DNA from: Pseudomonadota bacterium
GTDB lineage: Bacteria > Pseudomonadota > Alphaproteobacteria > Caulobacterales > Caulobacteraceae
Direction of reading: 5' to 3'
Assembly (NCBI GenBank): GCA_018241995.1
Contig: JAFECT010000003.1
Location: 434,001 to 498,000, forward strand
DNA length: 64,000 nucleotides
Below are positions 1 through 9,693 of the stretch, piece by piece (the stretch's first letter is position 1; the number at the start of each line of letters is the position of its first letter). Both the position numbers and the translations under genes were made by a program. The notes beneath the pieces are model-generated. The model was given only the letters and a program-made list of their open reading frames with translations. It had not been told where the DNA came from and ran no database searches.

Positions 1-1432
1 CGGCCAGTTGCTCGGCGTAGAGCGCCCAGCCCTCGCCGTAGCCGGAGAAGCCCGAGGCCTTGCGGATCAGGGGCAGGTTCTTGTTCGACAGGGCCAAGCC
101 GCCCTCGAACTGATGACCGGGCAGGCCCTCGTGGAACACGGTCGTGGCCAGGCAGAACTTTGGCCACTCGGCGGAGTCATGCAGGTTGAAATAGACCAAG
201 CCTGGGCGTGAGCCGTCGGCCGCCGGCGCCTGGGAGAAGGCCGAGGCCGCGCCCGCCTCGGTCTGTGGCGGCACGCGGCGCACCTCGAACCTGTAGTCGG
301 GCGTGCGGCTGAACATCGAGGGCAGGCGCGGCCGGATCGCGTCCAGCCGGTTGTTACAATAGGCGATGGCCTGGGCCTTGCCTTCGTCGGTGTTGGGGAA
401 CAGCTGCTTGGGGTCCCGGTACAGCGCCGCCATGCGCTGGCCGACCGTGCCCTTGGTCATGCCTTGCGCCTTCAGCAGGCCGTCCAGCCGCGCGGTGATC
501 TCGCGGGCCTGCTCCAGGCCGATCCTGTGCACCTCGTCCGGCGAATAGGAGGTGGTGGTCGTGTTGTGCAGGGCCATCTCGTAGAAGGCCGGGCCCTCCT
601 TGAAGCGCCAGATGCCCGCGTCGTGCACGGCGCCCGCGCGCAGGCGTTTGGTCTCGGCGATCTGGCGGTCCAGCGCCGGCAGCACCCTCTCGTCGTAGAC
701 CTTCGCCGCGTCCTTGCCGTAGCGCTCGGAAAGGCCCTTGGCGGCGGCGCGGCGGGCGATGGAGGTCACCACCAGAGCCTGGTCGGCGGGAACGCGGGTC
801 TTCTCCATCTGGGTGAGCGTCACATCGAGCAGGAAGTCCGGCGGGACCACGCCCAGCCCCGCGTCGTGCTTCATCCGATCGGTGTTGGCGTTCAGCTGAT
901 CGGCGAAGGCCGATAGGCGCGACAGGTAGGCGTCGGCATCCTCCGCCGAATTGATCTGGTGCTTGGTGTCCAGGAAGTCCGGCACGCTTTGATAGGCGCC
1001 GGTCAGCTGACTGACGACATAGGGCGAAGGGCCATAGGAATTGCCGCCGAAGTCGAAGGCCTGGACCCGGGCCTGCTGCTCGCGCGTGTAGGTCACGACC
1101 TCCAGGTTGAGCTTGTCGGCCGGGTCGAGGGCAGGGGCGTAGGGCAGGTTCTTCAGGATGGCGAGCTGCTGCCGGTTCAGCGCCCGCGCCGCCTCGCGCC
1201 CGGCCTCGCTCTCGTCGGAAAGCTTGCTCTTCAGGTCGGCGTTCGGCCCCTTGTCGAGGCCCAGTTGGGTCGCGCCCTCCGGCCGCAGGCGCAGGCCCTC
1301 GCGATACATCTGGTCGAACAGCTCGTTCAGCAGCTGATGCGGCAGCGGTGGCGGCATCGCCAAGGCGGGCGAGGTCGCAGCGACCGCCACGGTGGCGGCG
1401 CCGGACACGAGAAGCGAGCGGCGGTTCAGCAT
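1..1432 (-). CDS. DUF885 family secreted hydrolase (C-terminus off the left edge)
   Basis: The reading frame is open from an ATG at 1432 to the left edge, about 477 residues, so the C-terminus is missing; DUF885 proteins are usually near 590 residues. The N-terminus MLNRRSLLVSGAATVAVAAT is a twin-arginine-like export signal ending near SPALA. The family signature HEGLPGHQFE starts at His434 and is followed by GYGEGWALYAEQL, as in DUF885 proteins, which are presumed metal-dependent peptidases or carboxypeptidases of the envelope. The start is chosen because AGAGGG lies about 6 bases upstream. A tandem 66-bp duplication supplies a second in-frame ATG at 1498, but TAG follows after 12 codons. 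The family is clear; the substrate is unknown. Confidence 0.85.
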   Translation of the reverse strand, partial: MLNRRSLLVSGAATVAVAATSPALAMPPPLPHQLLNELFDQMYREGLRLRPEGATQLGLDKGPNADLKSKLSDESEAGREAARALNRQQLAILKNLPYAPALDPADKLNLEVVTYTREQQARVQAFDFGGNSYGPSPYVVSQLTGAYQSVPDFLDTKHQINSAEDADAYLSRLSAFADQLNANTDRMKHDAGLGVVPPDFLLDVTLTQMEKTRVPADQALVVTSIARRAAAKGLSERYGKDAAKVYDERVLPALDRQIAETKRLRAGAVHDAGIWRFKEGPAFYEMALHNTTTTSYSPDEVHRIGLEQAREITARLDGLLKAQGMTKGTVGQRMAALYRDPKQLFPNTDEGKAQAIAYCNNRLDAIRPRLPSMFSRTPDYRFEVRRVPPQTEAGAASAFSQAPAADGSRPGLVYFNLHDSAEWPKFCLATTVFHEGLPGHQFEGGLALSNKNLPLIRKASGFSGYGEGWALYAEQLA

Positions 1433-1549
1433 GGGGCCCTCTGGAATCTGCGCGGGACGCTAGCATGCGCCGCGCCGGTCGGCGCGGCGGTTCAGCATGG
1501 GGCCCTCTGGAATCTGCGCGGGACGCTAGCATGCGCCGCGCCGGTCGGC
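1418..1549. repeat. Perfect 66-bp tandem duplication over the start of the DUF885 gene
   Basis: Bases 1418-1483 and 1484-1549 are identical. The unit contains the ribosome-binding site, the ATG and the first codons of the leftward DUF885 gene. The outer copy creates a decoy start at 1498 that is in frame with the real gene but stops after 12 codons. The two copies have no differences, so the duplication is recent or an assembly artefact. Confidence 0.9.
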
Positions 1550-1567
1550 CCAGGCCCGCGCGCCTGA

Positions 1568-2470
1568 TCAGGCCGCCTTGGGTAGCGGGTGCTCGGCGAA
1601 GCGCCGGCGCGCCGCCAGGATGAAGGCGGTGACATTGGCAGAGCCCGTACGCTCGGCGCGATAGACCAGGCTGACGGGAGAGGGATCGGCGGCGAACGCC
1701 TCGAGCAGCATCACCAGACGGCCATCCGCCACGGCGTCGGCGACCTGATACGACAGGGCGCGCGTGATCCCCAGGCCATGCTCCGCCGCAAGCAGCGCCG
1801 TTTCCGCGGTGTTGACACTGAGCCGGGGCTGGATTCTCACGACCTGGGATCCGCCTGCGCCGAAGCGCCAGTCATTGGTCGCGGCGACGCCTTCGAAAGC
1901 GATCAGCTGGTGATCGCCCAGACTGGCGGGTGAGGCGGGCGCACCCCGGCCGGCGACATAGGCGGGGCTCGCGACAATCACCGGCCGGACCTCGCCCACC
2001 TTCACCGCCCGCAAGGCGCTGTCGGGCAGGTCGCCGATCCGCACGGCGAGGTCCACGCCTTCGTCGACGAGGTGAACGATCCGGTCGGTCAGCAGCAGCC
2101 GGACCGACAGGGCTGGGTGCGCTTCCAGCAGGCCCTCGACGATCGGCGCCACGTGCATGCGCCCGAACATCATCGGCGCGCTGACCGTAAGCCCGCCGCG
2201 CGGCGCGGAGTCTTCGCCGCGGACGAGCCGGGCCGTGTCCTCGAACTCATCCAGGATCAGTCGGCATCGCCGATGAAACAGCTCGCCGCGCTCGGTCAGT
2301 CTCACCGATCGCGTGGTGCGTCTGAGCAGGTTGACGCCGAGCTCGTCCTCGAGCTGGGCCACCGCGCGGCTGGTCGCGGCGGCCGACAGCCTCAGCCGGC
2401 GCGCGGCCTCAGTGAAACTGCCGAGGTCGGCCACCGATAGGAATGCGCGCATAGCCTCGATACGATCCAT
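1568..2470 (-). CDS. LysR family transcriptional regulator
   Basis: A 300-residue LysR-type regulator. Residues 1-60 form the winged helix-turn-helix, starting MDRIEAMRAFLSVADLGSF and including AARRLRLSAAATSRAVAQLE. The rest is a periplasmic-binding-protein-like effector domain of the AaeR/DmlR-like subgroup. An upstream in-frame extension exists, but the start at 2470 matches the family and leaves a 118-bp divergent control region. The gene is back to back with the AhpD-like/DUF1348 pair, so control of that pair plus itself is the natural guess. The inducer cannot be told from sequence. Confidence 0.9.
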   Translation of the reverse strand: MDRIEAMRAFLSVADLGSFTEAARRLRLSAAATSRAVAQLEDELGVNLLRRTTRSVRLTERGELFHRRCRLILDEFEDTARLVRGEDSAPRGGLTVSAPMMFGRMHVAPIVEGLLEAHPALSVRLLLTDRIVHLVDEGVDLAVRIGDLPDSALRAVKVGEVRPVIVASPAYVAGRGAPASPASLGDHQLIAFEGVAATNDWRFGAGGSQVVRIQPRLSVNTAETALLAAEHGLGITRALSYQVADAVADGRLVMLLEAFAADPSPVSLVYRAERTGSANVTAFILAARRRFAEHPLPKAA

Positions 2471-2484
2471 GATTGCACCGATTT

Positions 2485-2527
2485 CCGCAATAATGATCCG
2501 CAATAATGCACGATTATCACGTGCATT
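2485..2527. promoter_or_regulatory. Candidate LysR operator in the divergent intergenic region
   Basis: Between the LysR start (2470) and the AhpD-like start (2589) lies a perfect inverted repeat, AATGCACG (2505-2512) and CGTGCATT (2520-2527), with a 7-base AT-rich spacer. Next to it is a direct repeat CCGCAATAATG at 2485-2495 and 2498-2508, 13 bases apart. Dyads in this position are typical LysR-type binding sites. That this LysR protein binds here is inferred. Confidence 0.6.
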
Positions 2528-2588
2528 GGAAAGGCGCACGGTCTGGCCTGGGCGGAGGCGCCGCCCGTCAAAGCCTGAAAGGCCACCG

Positions 2589-3134
2589 ATGTCCCGTATC
2601 CCTGTACCCGCCCGCGATGCTGTCCCGGCCGCTTCCAAACCCCTGCTCGACGCGGTGGAGAAGCAACTCGGCGTCGTCCCCAACCTGTTCCGCCTGGTCG
2701 GCCAGAGCCCGGCCGCCCTGCAGGGGCTGCTCGGCCTGAACGGCGCGCTCGGCCATGCCTTTGACCCCGCCACGCGCGAGCGGGTCGCCCTGGCGGTGGC
2801 TCAGGCCAACGGCTGTGACTACTGTCTGTCCGCGCACGCCTATCTCGCGGCGAACCTGGCCAAGCTCGACGCCGCCGAGATCGAACGCAATCGCGCCGGC
2901 GGCTCCAGCGATCCGAAGGCCGACGCCATCGTCAAGTTCGCCGCCAAGGTGACGGTGGCGAAGGGCCGGGTCAGCGACGCCGACATCGCCGCGGTCAAGC
3001 TGGCCGGCGTGACCGATGCCCAGGTGATGGAGGTGGTCGCCCTGGTGGCCGTTAACGTCTTCACCAACTACGCCAACAACCTCGCCGAGACGCCGATCGA
3101 CTTCCCGGTGGTGCGCGCGGCCGAAGCCGCTTGA
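2589..3134 (+). CDS. AhpD-like carboxymuconolactone decarboxylase-family protein (peroxidase-related)
   Basis: A 181-residue all-helical protein of the CMD/AhpD superfamily. The redox motif CDYCLSAH sits at 76-83 with Cys76, Cys79 and His83, and Glu65 lies in the ERVALAV helix, giving the E..CxxC..H arrangement of alkylhydroperoxidase-like proteins. It probably detoxifies peroxides or acts as a small thiol reductase in the cytosol. The ATG at 2589 is preferred over a longer upstream frame that runs into the divergent regulator. The DUF1348 gene follows within about 45 bp and is probably co-transcribed. The exact substrate is not predictable. Confidence 0.85.
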   Translation: MSRIPVPARDAVPAASKPLLDAVEKQLGVVPNLFRLVGQSPAALQGLLGLNGALGHAFDPATRERVALAVAQANGCDYCLSAHAYLAANLAKLDAAEIERNRAGGSSDPKADAIVKFAAKVTVAKGRVSDADIAAVKLAGVTDAQVMEVVALVAVNVFTNYANNLAETPIDFPVVRAAEAA

Positions 3135-3178
3135 GCCTGAAGCCCGCGCGGCCGCGGCGCCGCGCGGGCGCCTCTCCG

Positions 3179-3658
3179 ATGGATTTCGCCATGACCCCGA
3201 AACCGCCCCTTCCACCCTTCGATCGCCCGGGCGCAATCGAAAAGGCGCGCCTCGCCGAAGACCTCTGGAACAGTCGCGACCCGGCCCGCGTGGCGGCGGC
3301 CTATACCGCCGACAGCCGCTGGAGGAACCGCACCGAGGAACTGCACGGCCGCGAAGCCATCGTGGACTTGCTCACCCGCAAGTGGGCGACGGAACTGGAC
3401 TATCGTCTGATCAAGGAGGTGTGGGGCTTCCGCGAGAACCGCATGGCCGTGCGCTTCAAGTACGAATGGCGCGATGCGGAAGGCCGGTGGTTCCGTTCGA
3501 GCGGCGTGGAACTGTGGGAGTTCGACCAGGGGGGCCTGATGCGGCGGCGCGAAGCCAGCATCAACGACGAGCCCATCGCCGAGGCCGGCAGGCGCTTCCG
3601 CTGGCCTCTCGGTCCGCGGCCGGCGGACCATCCCGGCCTCACCGAGCTCGGCTGGTAG
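3179..3658 (+). CDS. DUF1348 / nuclear transport factor 2-like protein
   Basis: About 159 residues with the strongly conserved DUF1348 sequence: [20 protein letters not shown] near the N-terminus, [27 protein letters not shown], and a [14 protein letters not shown]-terminus. The fold is the NTF2 cone. Members are often next to redox or degradation enzymes, but no activity is established. Two ATGs, 3179 and 3191, are possible and neither has a strong ribosome-binding site. An in-frame TTG at 3131 overlapping the previous stop would add arginine-rich residues unlike the family, so it is rejected. It is probably in an operon with the AhpD-like gene. Confidence 0.85.
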   Translation: MDFAMTPKPPLPPFDRPGAIEKARLAEDLWNSRDPARVAAAYTADSRWRNRTEELHGREAIVDLLTRKWATELDYRLIKEVWGFRENRMAVRFKYEWRDAEGRWFRSSGVELWEFDQGGLMRRREASINDEPIAEAGRRFRWPLGPRPADHPGLTELGW

Positions 3659-3664
3659 CCGGGC

Positions 3665-6004
<2,340 letters not shown>

Positions 6005-6112
6005 GATCGAGTCGGAACATATGGGGTCCGAAGCCCAGCGCCAACGCGCGACAGATCGTCTTGCCCAAGGTAGACATAGGCATGACGTTCAAGCGCCTGC
6101 CGGAGTGAGCGC

Positions 6113-6481
6113 ATGAGGCTTCCCAATCTTTCGTGGCGGCTCTGCCTATGGTGCGCCCTTCTGACGATCGCGATCGTGCTTTCGGCGCGCAGCTATCTGG
6201 CTGACGGTGCCTTTGCCGAACAGGCGCGCGCGCTTTCGGTGGAAGCGCGGCAAGCGGCGGGAGCGGCGCCCTCAGGCTCTTGGACCAGGCGAACAGGCGC
6301 CCAGATCGCTACGCGCGCAGACGCTTCGGAACGTTACTGGCGCGAGGCCCGCGATAAGGAGCTGCTCATGGGCGGCGCGTGGACTGCCGCCTTCGTGGGC
6401 CTGATCTACCTCGAACTCCGCAAGGGCAGGCGTGCGCCCAAAGGGGTCCCGAGAGCTTCTCAAGGCCCAGCGACGGCCTGA
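6113..6481 (+). CDS. Small two-helix membrane protein, function unknown
   Basis: A 122-residue protein with an N-terminal hydrophobic segment (CLWCALLTIAIVLSA, about 12-26) and a second near GGAWTAAFVGLIYLEL (about 86-101), separated by a polar alanine/arginine-rich loop. It ends in a basic tail. It looks like a small inner-membrane protein with both ends on the same side. I recognise no family. It lies between the divergent uvrD gene and the DUF6491 gene, whose own ribosome-binding site suggests separate translation. The coding call rests on an open frame with clear membrane segments. Confidence 0.6.
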   Translation: MRLPNLSWRLCLWCALLTIAIVLSARSYLADGAFAEQARALSVEARQAAGAAPSGSWTRRTGAQIATRADASERYWREARDKELLMGGAWTAAFVGLIYLELRKGRRAPKGVPRASQGPATA

Positions 6482-6566
6482 TGCCGTTGCTGGGAACCGG
6501 CTTGCGGATTGGCCGGTGACGTGTCGTCCTGTGCGCTGGGGAAGCGATGCGCTTCGGAGGATTGTG

Positions 6567-6980
6567 ATGAAAGCCATCTATCTGGCGCTGGGGGCGGGCG
6601 CCGCCCTGGCAACGCTTGCCGCAACCGCGGCCCTCGGCATGGATCCGCCCGCGCAGGACAAGCCCGCTGCGCCCGTTTGCTTCCGCGGCGACATGGTCCG
6701 CAACTTCGCGGCGCGCGACGAGGAGCACCTTTATCTGCGCGTCGGTGTGAAGAGCGACGTCTATGTGTTCGACATGGTCGGCGCCTGCTCGGGCCTGCAG
6801 GAGGCGGATTCCGTGTCGGTCGGGACGGGCGCCTGCCTCGGCGCCCCGGCGGATGTGATGGTGGTGTTTCGCAACGGCAAACGGCTCGCCCGCGGCAATG
6901 CGATCTGCCATGCGCAAGTGGTGGCCAAGCTGAGCAAGGAAGAGGCGGCCAAGACCCTGCCGCCGGGCGCCCATCCCTGA
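6567..6980 (+). CDS. DUF6491 family exported protein
   Basis: A 137-residue protein preceded by GGAGG at 6556-6560. It has a signal peptide (MKAIYLALGAGAALATLAAT, cleavage near residues 22-25). The mature part shows the DUF6491 pattern: an N-terminal CFRGDMVRNF, LYLRVGVKSDVYVFDM, a central Cys in GACSGL, and a C-terminal Cys in GNAICHAQVV, suggesting one or two disulfides. It is small, periplasmic and of unknown role. The last codons overlap the start of the downstream methyltransferase in CTGA at 6977-6980, so the two are translationally coupled. Confidence 0.78.
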   Translation: MKAIYLALGAGAALATLAATAALGMDPPAQDKPAAPVCFRGDMVRNFAARDEEHLYLRVGVKSDVYVFDMVGACSGLQEADSVSVGTGACLGAPADVMVVFRNGKRLARGNAICHAQVVAKLSKEEAAKTLPPGAHP

Positions 6981-7639
6981 ACCACGACCGCCTCGATATC
7001 GAGCGCTTTATCCTTGAGAACCTGCCTCTGACCGAGGTTCCGGACGTGCCCGAGGTGCGCCTGCATCTGGCCGGACCGACGAGCGGTCTTGGCAGGCTCG
7101 CCGATGCCGATCCGGGTGGCTTCCGCACGCCCTATTGGGCCTATCCGTGGGGCGGAGGCCTGGCCTTGGCGCGCCATGTCCTGGACCACCCAGAGACAGT
7201 CGCCGGGCGCTCGGTGATGGACCTGGGCGCAGGCTCGGGCCTGGTCGGCATCGCCGCCGCCAAGGCGCGCGCGCGGCAGGTGCTGGCGGTGGATGTGGAC
7301 GCCTACGCCGCTGTCGCCGCGCCGCTCAACGCCGAAGCCAACGGCGTCGAAATCCGCTTCCTGCTGGCCGACCTGCTCGCCAGTGAGCCGCCGGAGGGCG
7401 TCGAGATCGTGCTCGCGGCCGACCTGTTCTACGAAGAGGCCTTGGCGCGCCGAACCACAGCCTTCCTCGAACGCTGCCTGCAAGCCGGCGTCGACGTTCT
7501 GATTGGGGACCCTTGGCGCACCCACCTGCCGCGCGAACGCCTGCAGGTGCTGGCCGACTATTCTACCGCCGATGTCGGCCGCTCTGGTCAGGCGCAGGCG
7601 AGCGCAGTGTTCGCCCTGAAAGCCTCGCCACAATCCTGA
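6977..7639 (+). CDS. Class I SAM-dependent methyltransferase (ETFB lysine methyltransferase-like)
   Basis: About 220 residues of a Rossmann methyltransferase. Motif I is VMDLGAGSGLVGIAAAKA near residue 80, followed by VLAVDVDAYA and ADLFYEEALA. The N-terminal FILENLPL and PYWAYPWGGGLALARHVLD resemble the nicotinamide N-methyltransferase/ETFB lysine-methyltransferase group found across alphaproteobacteria. No ATG, GTG or TTG lies in frame near the conserved N-terminus. The best start is CTG at 6977, overlapping the preceding stop as CTGA. That rare start is an inference; the family call is firm. It is co-expressed with the DUF6491 gene. Confidence 0.85.
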   Translation: MNHDRLDIERFILENLPLTEVPDVPEVRLHLAGPTSGLGRLADADPGGFRTPYWAYPWGGGLALARHVLDHPETVAGRSVMDLGAGSGLVGIAAAKARARQVLAVDVDAYAAVAAPLNAEANGVEIRFLLADLLASEPPEGVEIVLAADLFYEEALARRTTAFLERCLQAGVDVLIGDPWRTHLPRERLQVLADYSTADVGRSGQAQASAVFALKASPQS

Positions 7640-7748
7640 CGCAATTCTGAACGCCGCGTGCCGGGGTCGTTCAAACGCAAAGGTGGAGTGTGCCTTCCGA
7701 CGGCGCGGCGATCCTCGCCCGCCGCCTCATCCAAGGAGGGAGACCCCC

Positions 7749-8168
7749 ATGCGTGCAGTGTCCAAGAGCGTTCTGGCCCTGGTTCTCGGCGGCATGGCCG
7801 CCGGCGCCGTCACCACCTCGGCCCTCGCCGGCACGGCCACCGCCGTGCTCGATCCGGCTTCGCCGCCGCACTACGTCGGCAAGTGCCCGGGAACCATCAA
7901 GTTCAACGGCTGGATCAGCTCCAGCGTCCCGGGCGTGGTGAAGTACCGCTGGTTCCGGTCCGACGGAGCACTCGGCCCGGTCCAGACCCTGGTGTTCCGG
8001 CAGAAGGGCCGCCTGCCGATCTCGACCACCTGGACGCTCGGCGGCATCCCCGCCCTGCCGTCCTACGCGGGCTGGGAGGCGGTGCATGTGCTCTCGCCGG
8101 CCGGCCCGGACTCCAACAAGGCGCCCTTTACCCTGAAGTGCGTCCAGTCGCCCCTGACCCACGGGTGA
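7749..8168 (+). CDS. Exported protein of unknown function
   Basis: A 139-residue protein with a strong ribosome-binding site (AAGGAGG about 10 bases upstream) and a signal peptide (MRAVSKSVLALVLGGMAAGA, cleavage after SALA). The mature domain has a beta-rich look: KCPGTIKFNGWISSS, VKYRWFRSDGA, TTWTLGG, WEAVHVLSP and a C-terminal KCVQS. Two cysteines, in KCPG and KCVQ, could join its ends. It resembles a single immunoglobulin-like beta-sandwich secreted domain. I do not recognise a named family. Confidence 0.7.
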   Translation: MRAVSKSVLALVLGGMAAGAVTTSALAGTATAVLDPASPPHYVGKCPGTIKFNGWISSSVPGVVKYRWFRSDGALGPVQTLVFRQKGRLPISTTWTLGGIPALPSYAGWEAVHVLSPAGPDSNKAPFTLKCVQSPLTHG

Positions 8169-8267
8169 TCCGGGTCTGCTCCTCCCTTGCCGGGCAGGGG
8201 AGGAGCGGCCTGCCGGAACCGCCACTCACGCCCGTCTGTTGGAATAGGCAAAGCAAAGGAGCGGCCC

Positions 8268-8513
8268 ATGGCCCCCCACAGCTCCAGCGCCGATTTCCAC
8301 GACCGCGATCACGGAAGCGCCACGCCCTGGCTGGCCTTCGCGCTCGGCGTGATCGTCACCGCCGTGGTGGCGATGGCGGTGTTCCTGCTGGCGAGCGGCG
8401 GGCATCGCGAGAGCCGGCGCATCGACATCGACCTGCAGGCGCCCACGCCGTCTGCGCCCGTCACCCCGCCGTCCCCGCCCAAGATGCCGACGCCCTCGAC
8501 GCCGACGCAGTAG
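8268..8513 (+). CDS. Small single-pass membrane protein with proline-rich tail
   Basis: An 81-residue protein preceded by AAAGGAG. A polar N-terminus with His/Asp (SADFHDRDHGSATPW) is followed by one transmembrane helix (LAFALGVIVTAVVAMAVFLL, about 23-42). A short basic stretch and a Pro/Thr/Ser-rich C-terminus (PSAPVTPPSPPKMPTPSTPT) follow. It is probably anchored in the inner membrane. No family is recognised. The stop codon abuts the convergent ribbon-helix-helix gene at 8514. Confidence 0.65.
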   Translation: MAPHSSSADFHDRDHGSATPWLAFALGVIVTAVVAMAVFLLASGGHRESRRIDIDLQAPTPSAPVTPPSPPKMPTPSTPTQ

Positions 8514-8726
8514 TCAGCGGCCCCGCACCCACTCCAGCGCCGCCAGCCGGCAGGCCGAGGCCAGCGGGCGATCGGCGCGCGACAGGTCCAGTTCCGCGAT
8601 CAGGCCGGCCAGGCTCAGGCCCTTGGCGGCGGCGATCTCGTCCAGCACCGCCCAGAACTCCGGTTCCAGCGCCAGCGAGGTGGCGTGGCCGGCGACGGTC
8701 AGGGAACGCTTTCGTAAGTTGACCAT
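8514..8726 (-). CDS. Ribbon-helix-helix domain protein (RHH_4 type)
   Basis: A 70-residue protein with the single-domain pattern of the RHH_4 family common in alphaproteobacteria: a short beta strand with basic residues (LRKRSLTVAGHATSLALEP), then EFWAVLDEIAAAKGLSLAGLIAEL and a C-terminal SACRLAALEWVRGR. The family is thought to bind DNA as dimers, but targets are unknown. It is convergent with the preceding small membrane protein and shares no intergenic space with it. The palindromic region at 8774-8883 lies upstream of it. Confidence 0.75.
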   Translation of the reverse strand: MVNLRKRSLTVAGHATSLALEPEFWAVLDEIAAAKGLSLAGLIAELDLSRADRPLASACRLAALEWVRGR

Positions 8727-8773
8727 GCGTGATCTTGCGCGGATTCGAAGCCTCGATACCCTAAAGGCCTCAC

Positions 8774-8883
8774 GAGCATGTCAGGGAAAGTGGGTCGCAC
8801 TTTCCCGCCCGGACATGCTCTAAATTTGAGTGGGAGCCTTTTCGGGCGGGTCAGGCGGGAGCCACCTGACCCTAAAAGGCTCC
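8774..8883. repeat. Pair of long intergenic hairpins upstream of coq4
   Basis: First hairpin: GAGCATGTC (8774-8782) pairs with GACATGCTC (8812-8820), with an inner stem GGGAAAGTG (8784-8792)/CACTTTCCC (8798-8806). Second: GGAGCCTTTT (8833-8842) pairs with AAAAGGCTCC (8874-8883), with an inner GGGTCAGG (8848-8855)/CCTGACCC (8865-8872). The first resembles the GAGCATG...CATGCTC intergenic palindromes dispersed in alphaproteobacterial genomes. The second lies within the 5' leader of coq4 and ends 17 bases before its ATG. Confidence 0.7.
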
Positions 8884-8900
8884 GGAGCGAGTGGCGAGCC

Positions 8901-9689
8901 ATGAACGCGCCGACCCCCGTAAACGCCAGGACCAGCGCCGAGCGCGCCGCGACGGCCGAGGCCTGCGACCGCGAATATCGCGCGCGCCGCCTCAAGCCCC
9001 TGCACGCGCTGAAGGCCTTCGGCCGGCTTATGGCCGACAAGGAAGACACCCGGCAGGTGTTCGAGATCATGAACGCCCTGACCGGCCGCTCCACGCCCAA
9101 GGGCTATGCGCGCCTGACCTGGGCGGCGGGCGGCATCGCCTTCCAGCGCGAGGAGTTGGCCAAGCGCTTCTCCGATCCCGTGTGGCTGGCCAAGTTCGAG
9201 CCGGGCACGGTGGGCGCCGCCTATCGCGAGTTCATGGCGGTTGAGAAGCTGACCGCCGAGGGCCTGCGCAAGGACAACGCCGCGGTCTCGCCGTTCGTGG
9301 AGGCCCCGCACGTCTTCGCCTGGTATGCGCGGCGCCTGCGCGACATCCACGACGTCTGGCACGTGCTGACCGGCTATGGCCGCGACGCGCTGGGCGAGGC
9401 CTGTCTGGTGGCCTTCTCCCACGCCCAGACCGGCAACAAGGGCTTCGGCTTCATCGGCCTGATGGCCGCCTTCCGCGTGCGCTCGGAGACCTATCCGGTG
9501 CCGACCAAGCGGGCGGTGTGGGAAGCGTGGCGCAACGGGCGCAAGGCCGACTGGCTGCCGGCGCAGGACTACGCCGCGCTGTTCGCGGAGCCGTTGGAGA
9601 GCGCGCGTCAGCGCCTGGGGATCGCCTCGCCCGCGACCTATCTGTCGGTGCCGGAGGATGTGCGCGCGACCCTGAACTTCGGCGGCTGA
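8901..9689 (+). CDS. Coq4 family ubiquinone biosynthesis protein
   Basis: A 262-residue Coq4-like protein. The signature is RRLRDIHDVWHVLTGYGRD, containing the HDxxH metal/lipid-site motif of Coq4, followed by GEACLVAFSHAQTGNKGFGF. In yeast Coq4 organises the ubiquinone complex and has been implicated in oxidative decarboxylation. Alphaproteobacterial homologues are assigned to quinone synthesis by homology. The ATG at 8901 is preferred; the longer frame would read through the upstream palindromes. An alpha/beta hydrolase gene starts 4 bases after the stop, so the two probably form an operon. Confidence 0.87.
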   Translation: MNAPTPVNARTSAERAATAEACDREYRARRLKPLHALKAFGRLMADKEDTRQVFEIMNALTGRSTPKGYARLTWAAGGIAFQREELAKRFSDPVWLAKFEPGTVGAAYREFMAVEKLTAEGLRKDNAAVSPFVEAPHVFAWYARRLRDIHDVWHVLTGYGRDALGEACLVAFSHAQTGNKGFGFIGLMAAFRVRSETYPVPTKRAVWEAWRNGRKADWLPAQDYAALFAEPLESARQRLGIASPATYLSVPEDVRATLNFGG

Positions 9690-9693
9690 GGAC

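Noticed and set aside
354-1532. 392-residue leftward ORF over the DUF885 gene
   Set aside because: Arg/Pro/Gly-rich frame-shifted shadow. The DUF885 frame open to the left edge has the export signal and the HEGLPGH motif.
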